The notes under the pieces were generated by a model that searched no databases, was not told the DNA's origin, and saw only the letters and a list, made by a program, of their open reading frames with translations. A stretch of 64,000 bases of DNA from Rhizorhabdus sp049889055 (GTDB lineage: Bacteria > Pseudomonadota > Alphaproteobacteria > Sphingomonadales > Sphingomonadaceae), in NCBI RefSeq assembly GCF_049889055.1, contig NZ_JBLTWO010000002.1:496001-560000 (forward strand). Direction: 5' to 3'. Each line of letters opens with the position of its first letter. Position 1 is the first letter of the stretch. Below, one piece after another: positions 42,713 through 50,780 of the stretch. The position numbers and the translations under genes are program-made.

Positions 42713-44055
42713 TGCCCCATGCGGACATGAGTCACTCCCGGCCACAGAGCGCCTGGCCGCGACGCTCCTATGCCTGGTACGTCCTCTCCCTGCTCACCCT
42801 CGCTTATGCGCTGGCCATTCTCGACCGTGTGTCGATCGCCTTGCTGATCGAGCCGCTGAAAGCGGCGCTGGCGATCAACGACACACAGTTCGGCCTGCTC
42901 CAGGGCATGGCGTTCAGCTTGGTCTATTCGGTGCTCGGCCTGCCGCTGGGCATGGTGTCCGACAGACGCCGCCGGGTGTCGCTGCTGTTCGGCGGGCTTA
43001 TGCTGTGGAGCGCAGCCACGATCGGCTGTTCCTTCGCGAGCAACTTCCACGAACTGTTCCTCGCGCGCATGCTCGTCGGCGTCGGCGAAGCGGCGCTGGT
43101 GCCCGTCGCGACGTCGCTGATCGCCGACTATTTCGAGCCCGACATCCGCCCGAAGGCCTATGGCATCTTCGTGACGGGCAGTTCGCTCGGTACCGCGACC
43201 GCGATGGCCCTGGGCGGCCTGTTCCTCGATTGGGCGGAACGGCTGATCGCTGGCGTGCCCGGCCTGTTCGGCACGATGCAGCCCTGGCAGGTCGTGTTCG
43301 TACTGTGTGGCGCGCCGGGCCTGCTGCTGGCGGTCATCCTCATCCTGACGGCGCGCGAACCGGCACGGCAAGGCGGTACGGCGGTAGCGCCTCCACTGAG
43401 CCTGAAGCCGCTGCTGCTCCTGTTCGTCGAGCGACCCGGAGCGTTCGGGATGTTCATGCTCGGCTCGGTGCTTAACCTCGTCTGTGTCTATGCGATCGTC
43501 GGCTGGTTTCCGGCGCTGTTCATCCGCGCGCATGGCTGGACGGCAGCGGAGACGGGCAAGATCCTCGGCGCCGTCGGGCTACCGATCTCGATCTTTGCTG
43601 CGGTCAACAGCGGTTGGGTCATCGCCTGGCTGAAGCGCCGGGGCCATGCCGACGCGCCGATCCTGTGCGCCATGGGCTGCTCGGCATCGATGTTCGTGTT
43701 CGGGACGCTGGCCTGCCTCGCCCCCAGTGGCAATCTGGCGCTGCTCGGCTACGCTTTGAATGCGCTGTTCCTGAACTGGAACACGTCCGCGGTTTACAGC
43801 GGCTTCGCGCAGATCACCCCCAACGCCCTGCGCGCGCAGATCATGGCCCTGCAGACCATCGCGTCCGGGCTGATCGCGCTGACGGCGGGCAATTTCATCG
43901 TCGGGTTCCTTTCGGACACCGTGTTCACGTCGCCGTCAGGGATAGCCTGGTCGCTGGGCAGCGTGTTTCTGGGCTGCGGCCTTGCCGCCTTCTTCATTCT
44001 CATGGCCAGTCGGCGCAGCTTCCGCGCGGCGGCCGCAGCCATCGAAGTCGCCTGA
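42712..44055 (+). CDS. MFS transporter (Spinster-like)
   Basis: The 447-residue protein has twelve spans with ILDRVSIALLIEPLKAALAI, GMVSDRRRRVSLLFGG and GVGEAALVPVATSLIADYF, typical of Spinster-like MFS carriers found in sphingomonad aromatic and terpenoid clusters. ATG 42712 overlaps the upstream stop; GTG 42709 is also possible. With the other MFS gene it gives the cluster two candidate transporters. Confidence 0.85.
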   Translation: MPHADMSHSRPQSAWPRRSYAWYVLSLLTLAYALAILDRVSIALLIEPLKAALAINDTQFGLLQGMAFSLVYSVLGLPLGMVSDRRRRVSLLFGGLMLWSAATIGCSFASNFHELFLARMLVGVGEAALVPVATSLIADYFEPDIRPKAYGIFVTGSSLGTATAMALGGLFLDWAERLIAGVPGLFGTMQPWQVVFVLCGAPGLLLAVILILTAREPARQGGTAVAPPLSLKPLLLLFVERPGAFGMFMLGSVLNLVCVYAIVGWFPALFIRAHGWTAAETGKILGAVGLPISIFAAVNSGWVIAWLKRRGHADAPILCAMGCSASMFVFGTLACLAPSGNLALLGYALNALFLNWNTSAVYSGFAQITPNALRAQIMALQTIASGLIALTAGNFIVGFLSDTVFTSPSGIAWSLGSVFLGCGLAAFFILMASRRSFRAAAAAIEVA

Positions 44056-44074
44056 CCAGAGAAGGGATCCGACG

Positions 44075-44899
44075 ATGGCACGGCCCCATATCGAATTCGT
44101 GCACGCGCAGAATCTGAGCTGGACCGTCAGGTCTGACGGTGCCGCGGAAAAGCTGCTCAACCGCGATCCCGACGGCACGGAAAAGACGCTGATCGTGCGG
44201 TACCCGCCCGGTTTCTCGTCGGGGCCCAATCCCGTCGAGGCCGAGGCCGATGAGTTTCTGGTGCTCGACGGCACGATCGAGATCGACGGCGTTGCGCGCG
44301 GCTATCATGCTTATGGGTTCCTGCCGCAAGGCTCCGGCCTCGGCGCACGGACGACCGCAGCAGGCGCGGTCCTGCTGGTCTTTCGTCACGCCCATGGCGA
44401 TCGCAGTGCCATGGCCGGGATCGCGGACCCGATTGCGATCGAGACGACGAAAATGCCGTGGGACATATCGACCTATGATCCGAAGCTGTCCCACCTGCGG
44501 CTCGCTCGCAAGGTGCTGCGTCTCGGCCCGAACGATAGCGGCCGCACCTTTCTGCTGACGGGCATGGCGCATGGCGTGCCGGCGGATGGCACGATGCTCG
44601 CGGCCGAGATGCACGATCATGCCGAGGAGATGTTCATGCTCCAGGGCGCAATGTGGGCACCGGAGGGCCGGATGAGCGCTGGCGCCTATTTCTACCGCCC
44701 GCCCGGCATCCTGCACGGACCCCATGTTTCGGAAACCGGCTTCCTCCAGATCATGCGCTCGCCCGGCGCAAATGCGATCGTGACCCAGTGGAGCGACACG
44801 CCCAGTCCATTGCCGATCGGTGCGAGATATGCGCCGGTCCTGCCGGAAGGAACGCCACCGTCATGGGCGCGCGAAGTCGAACCGCTGGCCGCCTGGTAG
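44075..44899 (+). CDS. Cupin-type protein (DUF4437-like, two cupin repeats)
   Basis: The 274-residue protein starts at ATG 44075 after GAAGGG. It appears to have two cupin-like halves: PNPVEAEADEFLVLDGTIEI with GYHAYGFLPQGSG, and AEMHDHAEEMFMLQGAMWAP with YFYRPPGILHGPHV. The second half retains HxH, Glu and a later His expected for a metal site; the first lacks the HxH. A dioxygenase, isomerase or sensor role is possible. It ends the plus-strand unit before a terminator. Confidence 0.7.
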   Translation: MARPHIEFVHAQNLSWTVRSDGAAEKLLNRDPDGTEKTLIVRYPPGFSSGPNPVEAEADEFLVLDGTIEIDGVARGYHAYGFLPQGSGLGARTTAAGAVLLVFRHAHGDRSAMAGIADPIAIETTKMPWDISTYDPKLSHLRLARKVLRLGPNDSGRTFLLTGMAHGVPADGTMLAAEMHDHAEEMFMLQGAMWAPEGRMSAGAYFYRPPGILHGPHVSETGFLQIMRSPGANAIVTQWSDTPSPLPIGARYAPVLPEGTPPSWAREVEPLAAW

Positions 44900-44908
44900 C
44901 AAAAAGGA

Positions 44909-44942
44909 GAAGGGCGCCCGCACTTTCGCGCACGCGCCCTTC
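44909..44942. terminator. Bidirectional hairpin terminator
   Basis: GAAGGGCGC at 44909-44917 pairs with GCGCCCTTC at 44934-44942 between the convergent cupin and DUF3108-like genes. Confidence 0.7.
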
Positions 44943-44961
44943 CCTGTGCATTCCGATGGAC

Positions 44962-45690
44962 TCAGCGGTTGAGTTCGACCAGCTCGTACCATGTCTGCAT
45001 ATAGCCACCGACGCCGCCCTGCACGAAGATCGAGTCGTCGTCGGCCGTCACCCACACCTGATAAGGCGGATGTGCCTCGCCGCCGACCGAGATCATGCTC
45101 GCATCCTCGTCGGAGAATTCATATTTATAGCAGTCGAACGTGCCCGCCGGGACGGTCACCGTTTCCTGTCCGACAAAGGCCAGATTGATCTCCGATTTGG
45201 AGATCAGCGGCGGGGTTGCTCCACGGTGGTCGGGCGATGGCAGGAAGCACGGGAATTTGCGCTTATGCGGCCCCTTGCTGCGGTCCATCTTGCGGGTGAT
45301 ATAGGCGTCCGCGACGATCGGATGGGTGCCGAAGCCGTCGAACGGCGCATCGATCGGCATCGTCTGCGAGATGCGACCGATCGACGGACCATAGCTTTCG
45401 CACTCGACCCGGTCCTCATGGATGATGAACAGGCCGGCGCCCATGAATGCGTCACCGATCACGAGGCGCACGAAGCAATCCATCGGGCGATCGTTCGCAT
45501 CGAGGCTGTAGGTGATGTCGCGATGCACGGTGGGCGCAGGCTCGTCGATCTCGCAGCGCGCGCGCAGGGTGCGCTTGCCATCGCTGTGCAGCGTCCAGGT
45601 AAACTCCTCGCGGCCGCGCTCCTCGCCTTCGCGGCCCGGCTTGCGCGACGTGTAGAGGATCTTGCCGCTGATGGTCCGATGCTTCTGCAC
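44962..45690 (-). CDS. Lipocalin/DUF3108-like protein of unknown function
   Basis: The 242-residue protein starts at GTG 45690 behind AAGGAG with seven-base spacing. It looks all-beta (GKILYTSRKPGREGEERGRE; TVTVPAGTFDCYKYEFSDED; YQVWVTADDDSIFVQGGVGG) and resembles DUF3108-type calycin proteins; the VPAGTFDCYK segment is the best hint. It is the last gene of the minus-strand unit of VOC, hydrolase-like and membrane genes. A ligand-binding or intermediate-handling role is inferred. Confidence 0.6.
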   Translation of the reverse strand: MQKHRTISGKILYTSRKPGREGEERGREEFTWTLHSDGKRTLRARCEIDEPAPTVHRDITYSLDANDRPMDCFVRLVIGDAFMGAGLFIIHEDRVECESYGPSIGRISQTMPIDAPFDGFGTHPIVADAYITRKMDRSKGPHKRKFPCFLPSPDHRGATPPLISKSEINLAFVGQETVTVPAGTFDCYKYEFSDEDASMISVGGEAHPPYQVWVTADDDSIFVQGGVGGYMQTWYELVELNR

Positions 45691-45729
45691 TGGAAGTCTC
45701 CTTGTGGGTTCGGGGGGATTTGGTCGCAC

Positions 45730-46392
45730 TCAAACGGGAGTGGCTATGCCGAGCAGGCAGGCGATCAGGACCACGATCCACAACATGATCACGGTCGGCT
45801 GAGTGATGGCGATGACGCCGGCGATCGTGCGGTCGCCTTCGGGCGTCGGCCCATGTTCGCGCAGCGCTATGATCGCCGGGAACAGCGGCACGAGCTGGCG
45901 GCGGACCAGCAGACCGATGGCAATGCAGACGGCGAGCGCGAGCAGCTTGAGCGAGATGAACAGCGGCAGCGTGACGGCGCCGGTCAGGCCCGCGATGGCG
46001 CTGCCGATCAGCCCCGCCAGCACGACATAGCGAACGCCCATGTCGACGCGCTTGTAACCCGCACCGGCCGGCCCGTGCTTGAGGTGCACCATCCAGGCGA
46101 GCGTAAGCCAGGCGAGACCCAGCACCCACACGCCGACGGCGGCGAAGGCCGGGGCATCGATCCACCCCTTGGCGACCGCCAGACCGAAGCCGGTCGGCAA
46201 GGCCAGGATCAACGTCGTGCGCGGCGCCATGTCGATATTGTTGAGGATCTTCAGCGCCATCATCCGCTCGGGGACCGACCGTGCCGGATCGACCATGAAG
46301 CGCGATCCGTAGAAGGCACCCAGATCGCCACCGAGCCAGTAGATCGGGATCAGAAGATGCAGCAGCGTCAGGAAGGAAAGCCCCAGCTCCAT
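45730..46392 (-). CDS. Membrane protein with YWLGG motif (copy 1)
   Basis: The 220-residue protein has six hydrophobic spans; TM1 carries LHLLIPIYWLGGDLGAFYGS. A related protein at 61225-61902 has VHIVSMVYWLGGEWGVFQTS at the same place, and both keep the His ahead of the motif. The arrangement recalls CopD-type or DUF2269-like membrane proteins. Gap to the hydrolase-like gene is three bases, so they are co-expressed. The function is unknown; a heme, metal or quinone site is possible. Confidence 0.65.
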   Translation of the reverse strand: MELGLSFLTLLHLLIPIYWLGGDLGAFYGSRFMVDPARSVPERMMALKILNNIDMAPRTTLILALPTGFGLAVAKGWIDAPAFAAVGVWVLGLAWLTLAWMVHLKHGPAGAGYKRVDMGVRYVVLAGLIGSAIAGLTGAVTLPLFISLKLLALAVCIAIGLLVRRQLVPLFPAIIALREHGPTPEGDRTIAGVIAITQPTVIMLWIVVLIACLLGIATPV

Positions 46393-46395
46393 GGC

Positions 46396-47238
46396 TCAGG
46401 CCAGCCCGCCGAAGAAGCTGTCGATCGCCGCCTTGCGCGACGCCCGGAAATCCTCGGCGTCGAGGCGCGGCAGTTCCTCGAAGCGCCCGTCCGCAAGCAG
46501 CTTTTCGAGCTCGACGCTGGAGTCATAGAGCGGGTCGTTGACGGCGGCGGTCACCAGCGTCGGGCACTGGACCAGCGGCAGGCATTGGTCGGCGGGCCAT
46601 TTGAACGCCGCACGGTAGTTCAGATGATAGGTCGTGCTCGCCTTCATCACCTCGGTGATCCATGCGTGGAGGTCAGCCGCATTGCCGAGCCCCCCGTCCC
46701 GCCGTCCGGCGCGGGTGCGGCGGTACCAGGGGAAGAACAGATATTGATCGCGGCAGAACTGGAACAGCCGCATCAGATAGGCGCCGTCGAGATCCGGTTC
46801 GAACGGGAAGGCGTAGCGGGCGAGCACCTCGTCCAGTTCCTCGCCCTGCATCAGGCTGACCCCGTCGAGGACCAGGGCCGAGACGCGCTCGGGGGCGAGA
46901 ATGGCGAGTTCGGTGGCGATGGCCGCGCCGGTGTGCGAGCCATAGACCCTCACACGGTCGAGCCCGACCGCACTGAGGAATTGCAGCATTGCTGCGGCAA
47001 GTTCGGAAATTGTCGGTTCGCGATCGAACAGCGCGACGCTGTCGCCGTTGCCGGGCGTGTCGGGCGCGACGACCCGCGCGTCCGCAGCAAAATCCTCGAT
47101 CGTCCGCAGCTGCTGGCGTGAGCTGCCCGGTGAGGCGTGCAGGATGAGCAGCGCCTCGCCGCTGTCGCCCGCCATGCGATAATGCATCTGTCCGTGGGGG
47201 AGGTCCACGAAGCCGCGTTTGACGGGCACAGCGTTCAT
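46396..47238 (-). CDS. Alpha/beta-hydrolase-like protein with His in the nucleophile elbow
   Basis: The 280-residue protein has the oxyanion loop LLILHASPGSSRQQL, the APDTPGNGDS motif and an elbow GSHTG at residues 100-104, where aligned hydrolases have GxSxG; His 102 takes the nucleophile place. The elbow and surrounding sequence (RVRVYGSHTGAAIATELA) resemble the first domain of the fused protein at 40994. Its ATG overlaps the VOC stop (ATGA). The chemistry is unlikely to be a classical Ser hydrolase. Confidence 0.82.
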   Translation of the reverse strand: MNAVPVKRGFVDLPHGQMHYRMAGDSGEALLILHASPGSSRQQLRTIEDFAADARVVAPDTPGNGDSVALFDREPTISELAAAMLQFLSAVGLDRVRVYGSHTGAAIATELAILAPERVSALVLDGVSLMQGEELDEVLARYAFPFEPDLDGAYLMRLFQFCRDQYLFFPWYRRTRAGRRDGGLGNAADLHAWITEVMKASTTYHLNYRAAFKWPADQCLPLVQCPTLVTAAVNDPLYDSSVELEKLLADGRFEELPRLDAEDFRASRKAAIDSFFGGLA

Positions 47239-48128
47239 CAGATCTCTCCGCCTTCGACGATCTCGAGCAAGGCGCCTTCTGGGGTGGTCACCACGCCCGT
47301 GCGGCGTCCGCCATAGACGGCGCCCGCGCGCGCAACCGGGGCACTCGACCAATGCCCTTCGAGCCGATCGAAATCGGGATAGACCATGGTCGTGATGGCG
47401 ACACCGGGAGGCAGTGCCCCCGCATGGCGCGGGCGTTCGGTCGCAGCATCGGGATATTGATCGAGTTCGAGGAAGACCTGCCCCCCGCCCCGAGCGGTCG
47501 TCAGTTCGATCTTCGTCGTCTCGGGAAGGCCGAACGCCTTCTCGATCATCGAATAGCGGATCGCGACCGGATCGATCATCGGCAGGCCGAAGACGTCCTT
47601 CACCCATTGGGCGGTCTTGCGCAGGTCGGGACAGGCCAGCACCATGATGAATGGGCGGTCGACCAGCGACTGCGGCTGCGGCAGGCCTGTATCGGGCCCC
47701 GGCTGCAGGATCTGCGTCAGATAAACCGTTTCCTGATCCGCGCCCCGCACCTGCATCGGTTTGACCGTCGCGAACCCGTCGAGCGGCTTGGGCGGGCCGA
47801 TGACCTCGAACGGGCTCTGCAGCATCTTCGCATTCACCGCCTCGACGTCGGTCACGCAGAGCTCGATGGCAGCCCATCCATAGGTCCGGATCGGCAGATA
47901 GTCCGGTACCGGATCGCCTTCGACGAAGCGCAGAAAGACCTCCGCACCTGACGCCGGCTGCAACACGGCATAGGACCGGTTCGCGCTGGCAGGAGCATCC
48001 CATGCCGCTGCCAGATCGGACGGCACTTCACCCCGCTCGACGGTGCGATAGTCCATCCAGCTTTCGTAGCGGGCGATGGCATTGTCGAGATCGGCGACGA
48101 CGTGCGTGGCGCACTTCAATAAGGTCAT
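47238..48128 (-). CDS. VOC (glyoxalase/dioxygenase-fold) protein
   Basis: The 296-residue protein has two VOC modules: LLKCATHVVADLDNAIARYE at the start and FIMVLACPDLRKTAQWVKDV from about residue 161. The first keeps a His and a Glu (WAAIELCVTD) that could bind metal. An extradiol dioxygenase, isomerase or glyoxalase-type reaction is possible. It is the first gene of a four-gene minus-strand unit and has an AT-rich dyad just upstream. Confidence 0.8.
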   Translation of the reverse strand: MTLLKCATHVVADLDNAIARYESWMDYRTVERGEVPSDLAAAWDAPASANRSYAVLQPASGAEVFLRFVEGDPVPDYLPIRTYGWAAIELCVTDVEAVNAKMLQSPFEVIGPPKPLDGFATVKPMQVRGADQETVYLTQILQPGPDTGLPQPQSLVDRPFIMVLACPDLRKTAQWVKDVFGLPMIDPVAIRYSMIEKAFGLPETTKIELTTARGGGQVFLELDQYPDAATERPRHAGALPPGVAITTMVYPDFDRLEGHWSSAPVARAGAVYGGRRTGVVTTPEGALLEIVEGGEI

Positions 48129-48149
48129 GGCGAGTCCCCCGCTGTACCG

Positions 48150-48174
48150 ATATTAAATGATATATAGATAGTAC
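48150..48174. promoter_or_regulatory. AT-rich dyad upstream of the VOC unit
   Basis: GATATTAAATGATATATAG with ATAT inverted arms is followed by TAGTAC at 48169-48174. TATTAA and TAGTAC also occur in the same order in the dyad at 40958-40978, which suggests a shared regulator. Confidence 0.45.
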
Positions 48175-48186
48175 AAATACAAGCGA

Positions 48187-49563
48187 TTATGCGACGATGC
48201 CGCTGCGACGGATCGCCGCGAGCGCGTCGGGCTCCCGATCAAGGCTCCGCACCGCCTGTTCCAGCCGGTCATGGGCGTCGGCAAGCCCCGCAAATGTCAG
48301 GCAAGCGCGAGCCTTTGCCGCGTGCTGCGCCTCGGTAAGCGGCCAACCCGGCGAGCCGAGTTGCGCTGTGACAAGCTGCACCAGTTCGCACCCGTCCTTG
48401 GAGCGCGCGGTTGCACGCGCCGGGACGAATGCCGCCATGTCCGGATTGCCGTCGGGGATGACGCTGATCCGCTCCGCCAGCGCCAGCACGTCTGGATCGT
48501 TCAGCGCAACCTGCTCGAAATCGGCGAGCGACACGGTGCCGCGCAACAAGGTCACGGCGACCAGATATTGCATGCAAAGTCGCGCATATCCCGGCTCCAT
48601 ACCCTTCCTCGCTGGCCGTCCGACGAGGCGGTGGATCAGCGGCGGCGCATGATAGACGAAGCTGTCTAGAGTGTCGGCCGTGAGGCCCTGCTCGTCGCGC
48701 AGCTGCTGCGCCGCGACGATCCCGCCATGTCCCGCCCGGCCGGTCGGAAAGGGCTTCCAGCTGACCTCGCAGATCCGGTGTCTCTGCCCCAACTGCCCGA
48801 GCGCCTGGGCGAGCGCCTCGCGCTCCTCCATAAGCGCGAAATAGCCGAACGGGCCATCCAGCGGACGCGTGACGCCGGGCATCCCGCTGCGTGCAAGGTC
48901 GATGGCAAGCAGGCTGCCGCGTGCTGCGTTCGCGACCTGCAACGGCAATGCCGGCTTGCCTTCGACATGCGCCTGCATCGTGCCCGACACCAAGGCCAGG
49001 GCATGGCCGAAGGCATCGAGCGCCTGTTCGCGGGGCATCGCCCGCAGGTTCGCGATTGCAGCGACGCAGCCGAATATGCCTGCCGTCGCCGGACGAAAGA
49101 ATTTGAGCGCGCCCGGCGCGGCGATGCCGAGCGTGACCGCGACGTCGACCCCGGCGACGATCGCCGTCAGAAAGCGCTCGCCATCCACCGCTTCGCCGCG
49201 CGCCGTTTCGGCGAGCAGCGCGGCAAGCACGGTCGCCATGGGGTGAAGCACGGCGGGCTCGTGCACGCAGTCATATTCCTGCCCGTGAATCTGGAAGGCG
49301 TTGACGAACGCCGCCGATGCAGCCGGCAAGCGCACATCCGGACGGCCGAGCACGCCCGCGTCGTCCCCGCGCCCCCATCCCTGCGCGATGGCAAGCACCG
49401 CGTCGGCGTGCGCAGCATTGCGCCCCGCCACACCGACCGCGAGCGAATCGTGCAGGAAGGTCTTTGCACGAAGGCGGGCCTCATCCGTGATGTCCGCCCA
49501 GCGCAGCGACAGCGCGTGATCGATCAGTAGGTGCGCGGGATTTGGAGACTCGGGGGACACCAT
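48187..49563 (-). CDS. MmgE/PrpD family protein
   Basis: The 458-residue protein has the MmgE/PrpD layout: DSLAVGVAGRNAAHADAVLA, HGQEYDCVHEPAVLHPMATV, FRPATAGIFGCVAAIANL and WKPFPTGRAGHGGIVAAQQL. Relatives are 2-methylcitrate dehydratase and immune-responsive cis-aconitate decarboxylase (family knowledge). Dehydration or decarboxylation of a polycarboxylic intermediate would fit the LeuCD-lyase module downstream. It begins two bases from the SDR stop and is co-transcribed. Confidence 0.88.
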   Translation of the reverse strand: MVSPESPNPAHLLIDHALSLRWADITDEARLRAKTFLHDSLAVGVAGRNAAHADAVLAIAQGWGRGDDAGVLGRPDVRLPAASAAFVNAFQIHGQEYDCVHEPAVLHPMATVLAALLAETARGEAVDGERFLTAIVAGVDVAVTLGIAAPGALKFFRPATAGIFGCVAAIANLRAMPREQALDAFGHALALVSGTMQAHVEGKPALPLQVANAARGSLLAIDLARSGMPGVTRPLDGPFGYFALMEEREALAQALGQLGQRHRICEVSWKPFPTGRAGHGGIVAAQQLRDEQGLTADTLDSFVYHAPPLIHRLVGRPARKGMEPGYARLCMQYLVAVTLLRGTVSLADFEQVALNDPDVLALAERISVIPDGNPDMAAFVPARATARSKDGCELVQLVTAQLGSPGWPLTEAQHAAKARACLTFAGLADAHDRLEQAVRSLDREPDALAAIRRSGIVA

Positions 49564-49565
49564 CC

Positions 49566-50387
49566 TCAGTGCGGCTCCTCGCCCCCGGACACGTTCATGC
49601 TCTCGCCGGTGATGTAGGAGGCCTCGGCCGAGCAGAGAAAGGCCACGGCATTGGCCGTATCCTCGGGCAGGCCGGGGCGACCGAGCGGGATGCGCGCCGC
49701 CATATTCTTCAGATATTGCTCGACGCTGATGCCCTGCACGGCTGCGAAATGTTCGTTCTGCCACTTGCCCAGGCCAGTGGTCACATGGTTGGGGCAGACA
49801 TTGTTCACGGTGATGCCATGCGCGCCGAGTTCGATCGACGCCGAGCGCACCAGCCCGACGAGGCCATGTTTCGAGGCGGTATAGGCCTGCGCATGCATGA
49901 AGCCCGACTTCGCCGCCTGACTCGCGATGTTGACGATGCGTCCGCCCCGCCCTTGCGCGATCATGACCTCCGCTGCGGCCTGCAGGCCGAACCAGGCACC
50001 GGTCAGGTTCACGTCGATCACCGCGCGCCAGTCGCTGGGCGACACTTCGCCCAGCGGCTTCATGATATAGCCGATGCCCGCATTGTTCACCCAGATGTCG
50101 AGCCCGCCATGCGCCGACACGGCATGCGCAGCCAATGCCTGCACCTGATCCGGGTCGCGCACGTCGCAGCAGAAGGTCGATGCTGCACCGGGCATCGATT
50201 CGGCCACCTCGCGCATTTCCGCCTCGGCGCCGATCATCGCGTCGGGCGTGGCGCTGTCGCGAGATCCGCCGATGTCTGCGATCACGACGGTTGCGCCGTC
50301 TTCCGAAAGACGCCGAGCAATGGCCTCGCCCAGCCCCTGCTTGCGCCCCGATCCGGTGACGACCGCAACCTTGCCGGCGAACTTCAT
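49566..50387 (-). CDS. Short-chain dehydrogenase/reductase (classical SDR)
   Basis: The 273-residue SDR has VAVVTGSGRKQGLGEAIA, NNAGIGYI, a Ser in IVNIASQAAKSG and YTASKHGL. A C-terminal ESMNVSGGEEPH matches hydroxy-acyl or alcohol SDRs. Its ATG overlaps the HapK-like stop. Oxidation of an alcohol intermediate in the catabolic cluster is likely. Confidence 0.9.
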   Translation of the reverse strand: MKFAGKVAVVTGSGRKQGLGEAIARRLSEDGATVVIADIGGSRDSATPDAMIGAEAEMREVAESMPGAASTFCCDVRDPDQVQALAAHAVSAHGGLDIWVNNAGIGYIMKPLGEVSPSDWRAVIDVNLTGAWFGLQAAAEVMIAQGRGGRIVNIASQAAKSGFMHAQAYTASKHGLVGLVRSASIELGAHGITVNNVCPNHVTTGLGKWQNEHFAAVQGISVEQYLKNMAARIPLGRPGLPEDTANAVAFLCSAEASYITGESMNVSGGEEPH

Positions 50388-50692
50388 GCCTCCACCTCTT
50401 CGGTGGTCAGGAAGGTCACCTCGACCATGCCGTTGAACGCGGCTGCAACCTCAGCCATCGCAGCAGTCGATATATCCTTTTCGAACTGCACCATGTCGGC
50501 GACGTCGAGCACCTCGATATAGCCGAAAGGCGGCTTGGCATCGCTTCCCAGCACGCCGGTCGTGCGGAACACCCGGAAGCTGGCGATCGACGGCAGGGCG
50601 TTGACCGTCGGAATGTCGGTGCTGCGCGCCCAGGCGAGATACTCCTCGTCCGAGACGCCCGATTTCAGGTTGAACATAGCGAAAATATGCAT
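50384..50692 (-). CDS. REDY-like protein HapK
   Basis: The 102-residue ferredoxin-fold (dimeric alpha-beta barrel) protein resembles RedY/HapK: MHIFAMFNLKSGVSDEEYLA and the FGYIEVLDVADMVQFEKDI end. In prodiginine and related clusters this family is a small enzyme or carrier of unsettled role (family knowledge). It is the first gene of the HapK-SDR-MmgE/PrpD unit and divergent from the methyltransferase. Confidence 0.8.
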   Translation of the reverse strand: MHIFAMFNLKSGVSDEEYLAWARSTDIPTVNALPSIASFRVFRTTGVLGSDAKPPFGYIEVLDVADMVQFEKDISTAAMAEVAAAFNGMVEVTFLTTEEVEA

Positions 50693-50758
50693 CGATCTGT
50701 CCTTCTTACCGTCTGCCGGTCAGTCCGGTTGTTGAACCTTGCATCGTCACACGCGTCA

Positions 50759-50776
50759 ATATAGCATATGAATATA
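50759..50776. promoter_or_regulatory. AT-rich dyad between HapK and methyltransferase genes
   Basis: TATAG at 50760-50764 and AATATA around 50771-50776 flank the palindrome CATATG at 50765-50770 in the divergent promoter region. It is similar in type to the dyads at 40956 and 48151. Confidence 0.4.
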
Positions 50777-50780
50777 ACAA

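Noticed and set aside
44653..47121. 822-codon plus-strand frame across several genes
   Set aside because: It runs across the end of the cupin gene and antisense to the DUF3108-like, membrane and hydrolase-like genes, all of which have better support.
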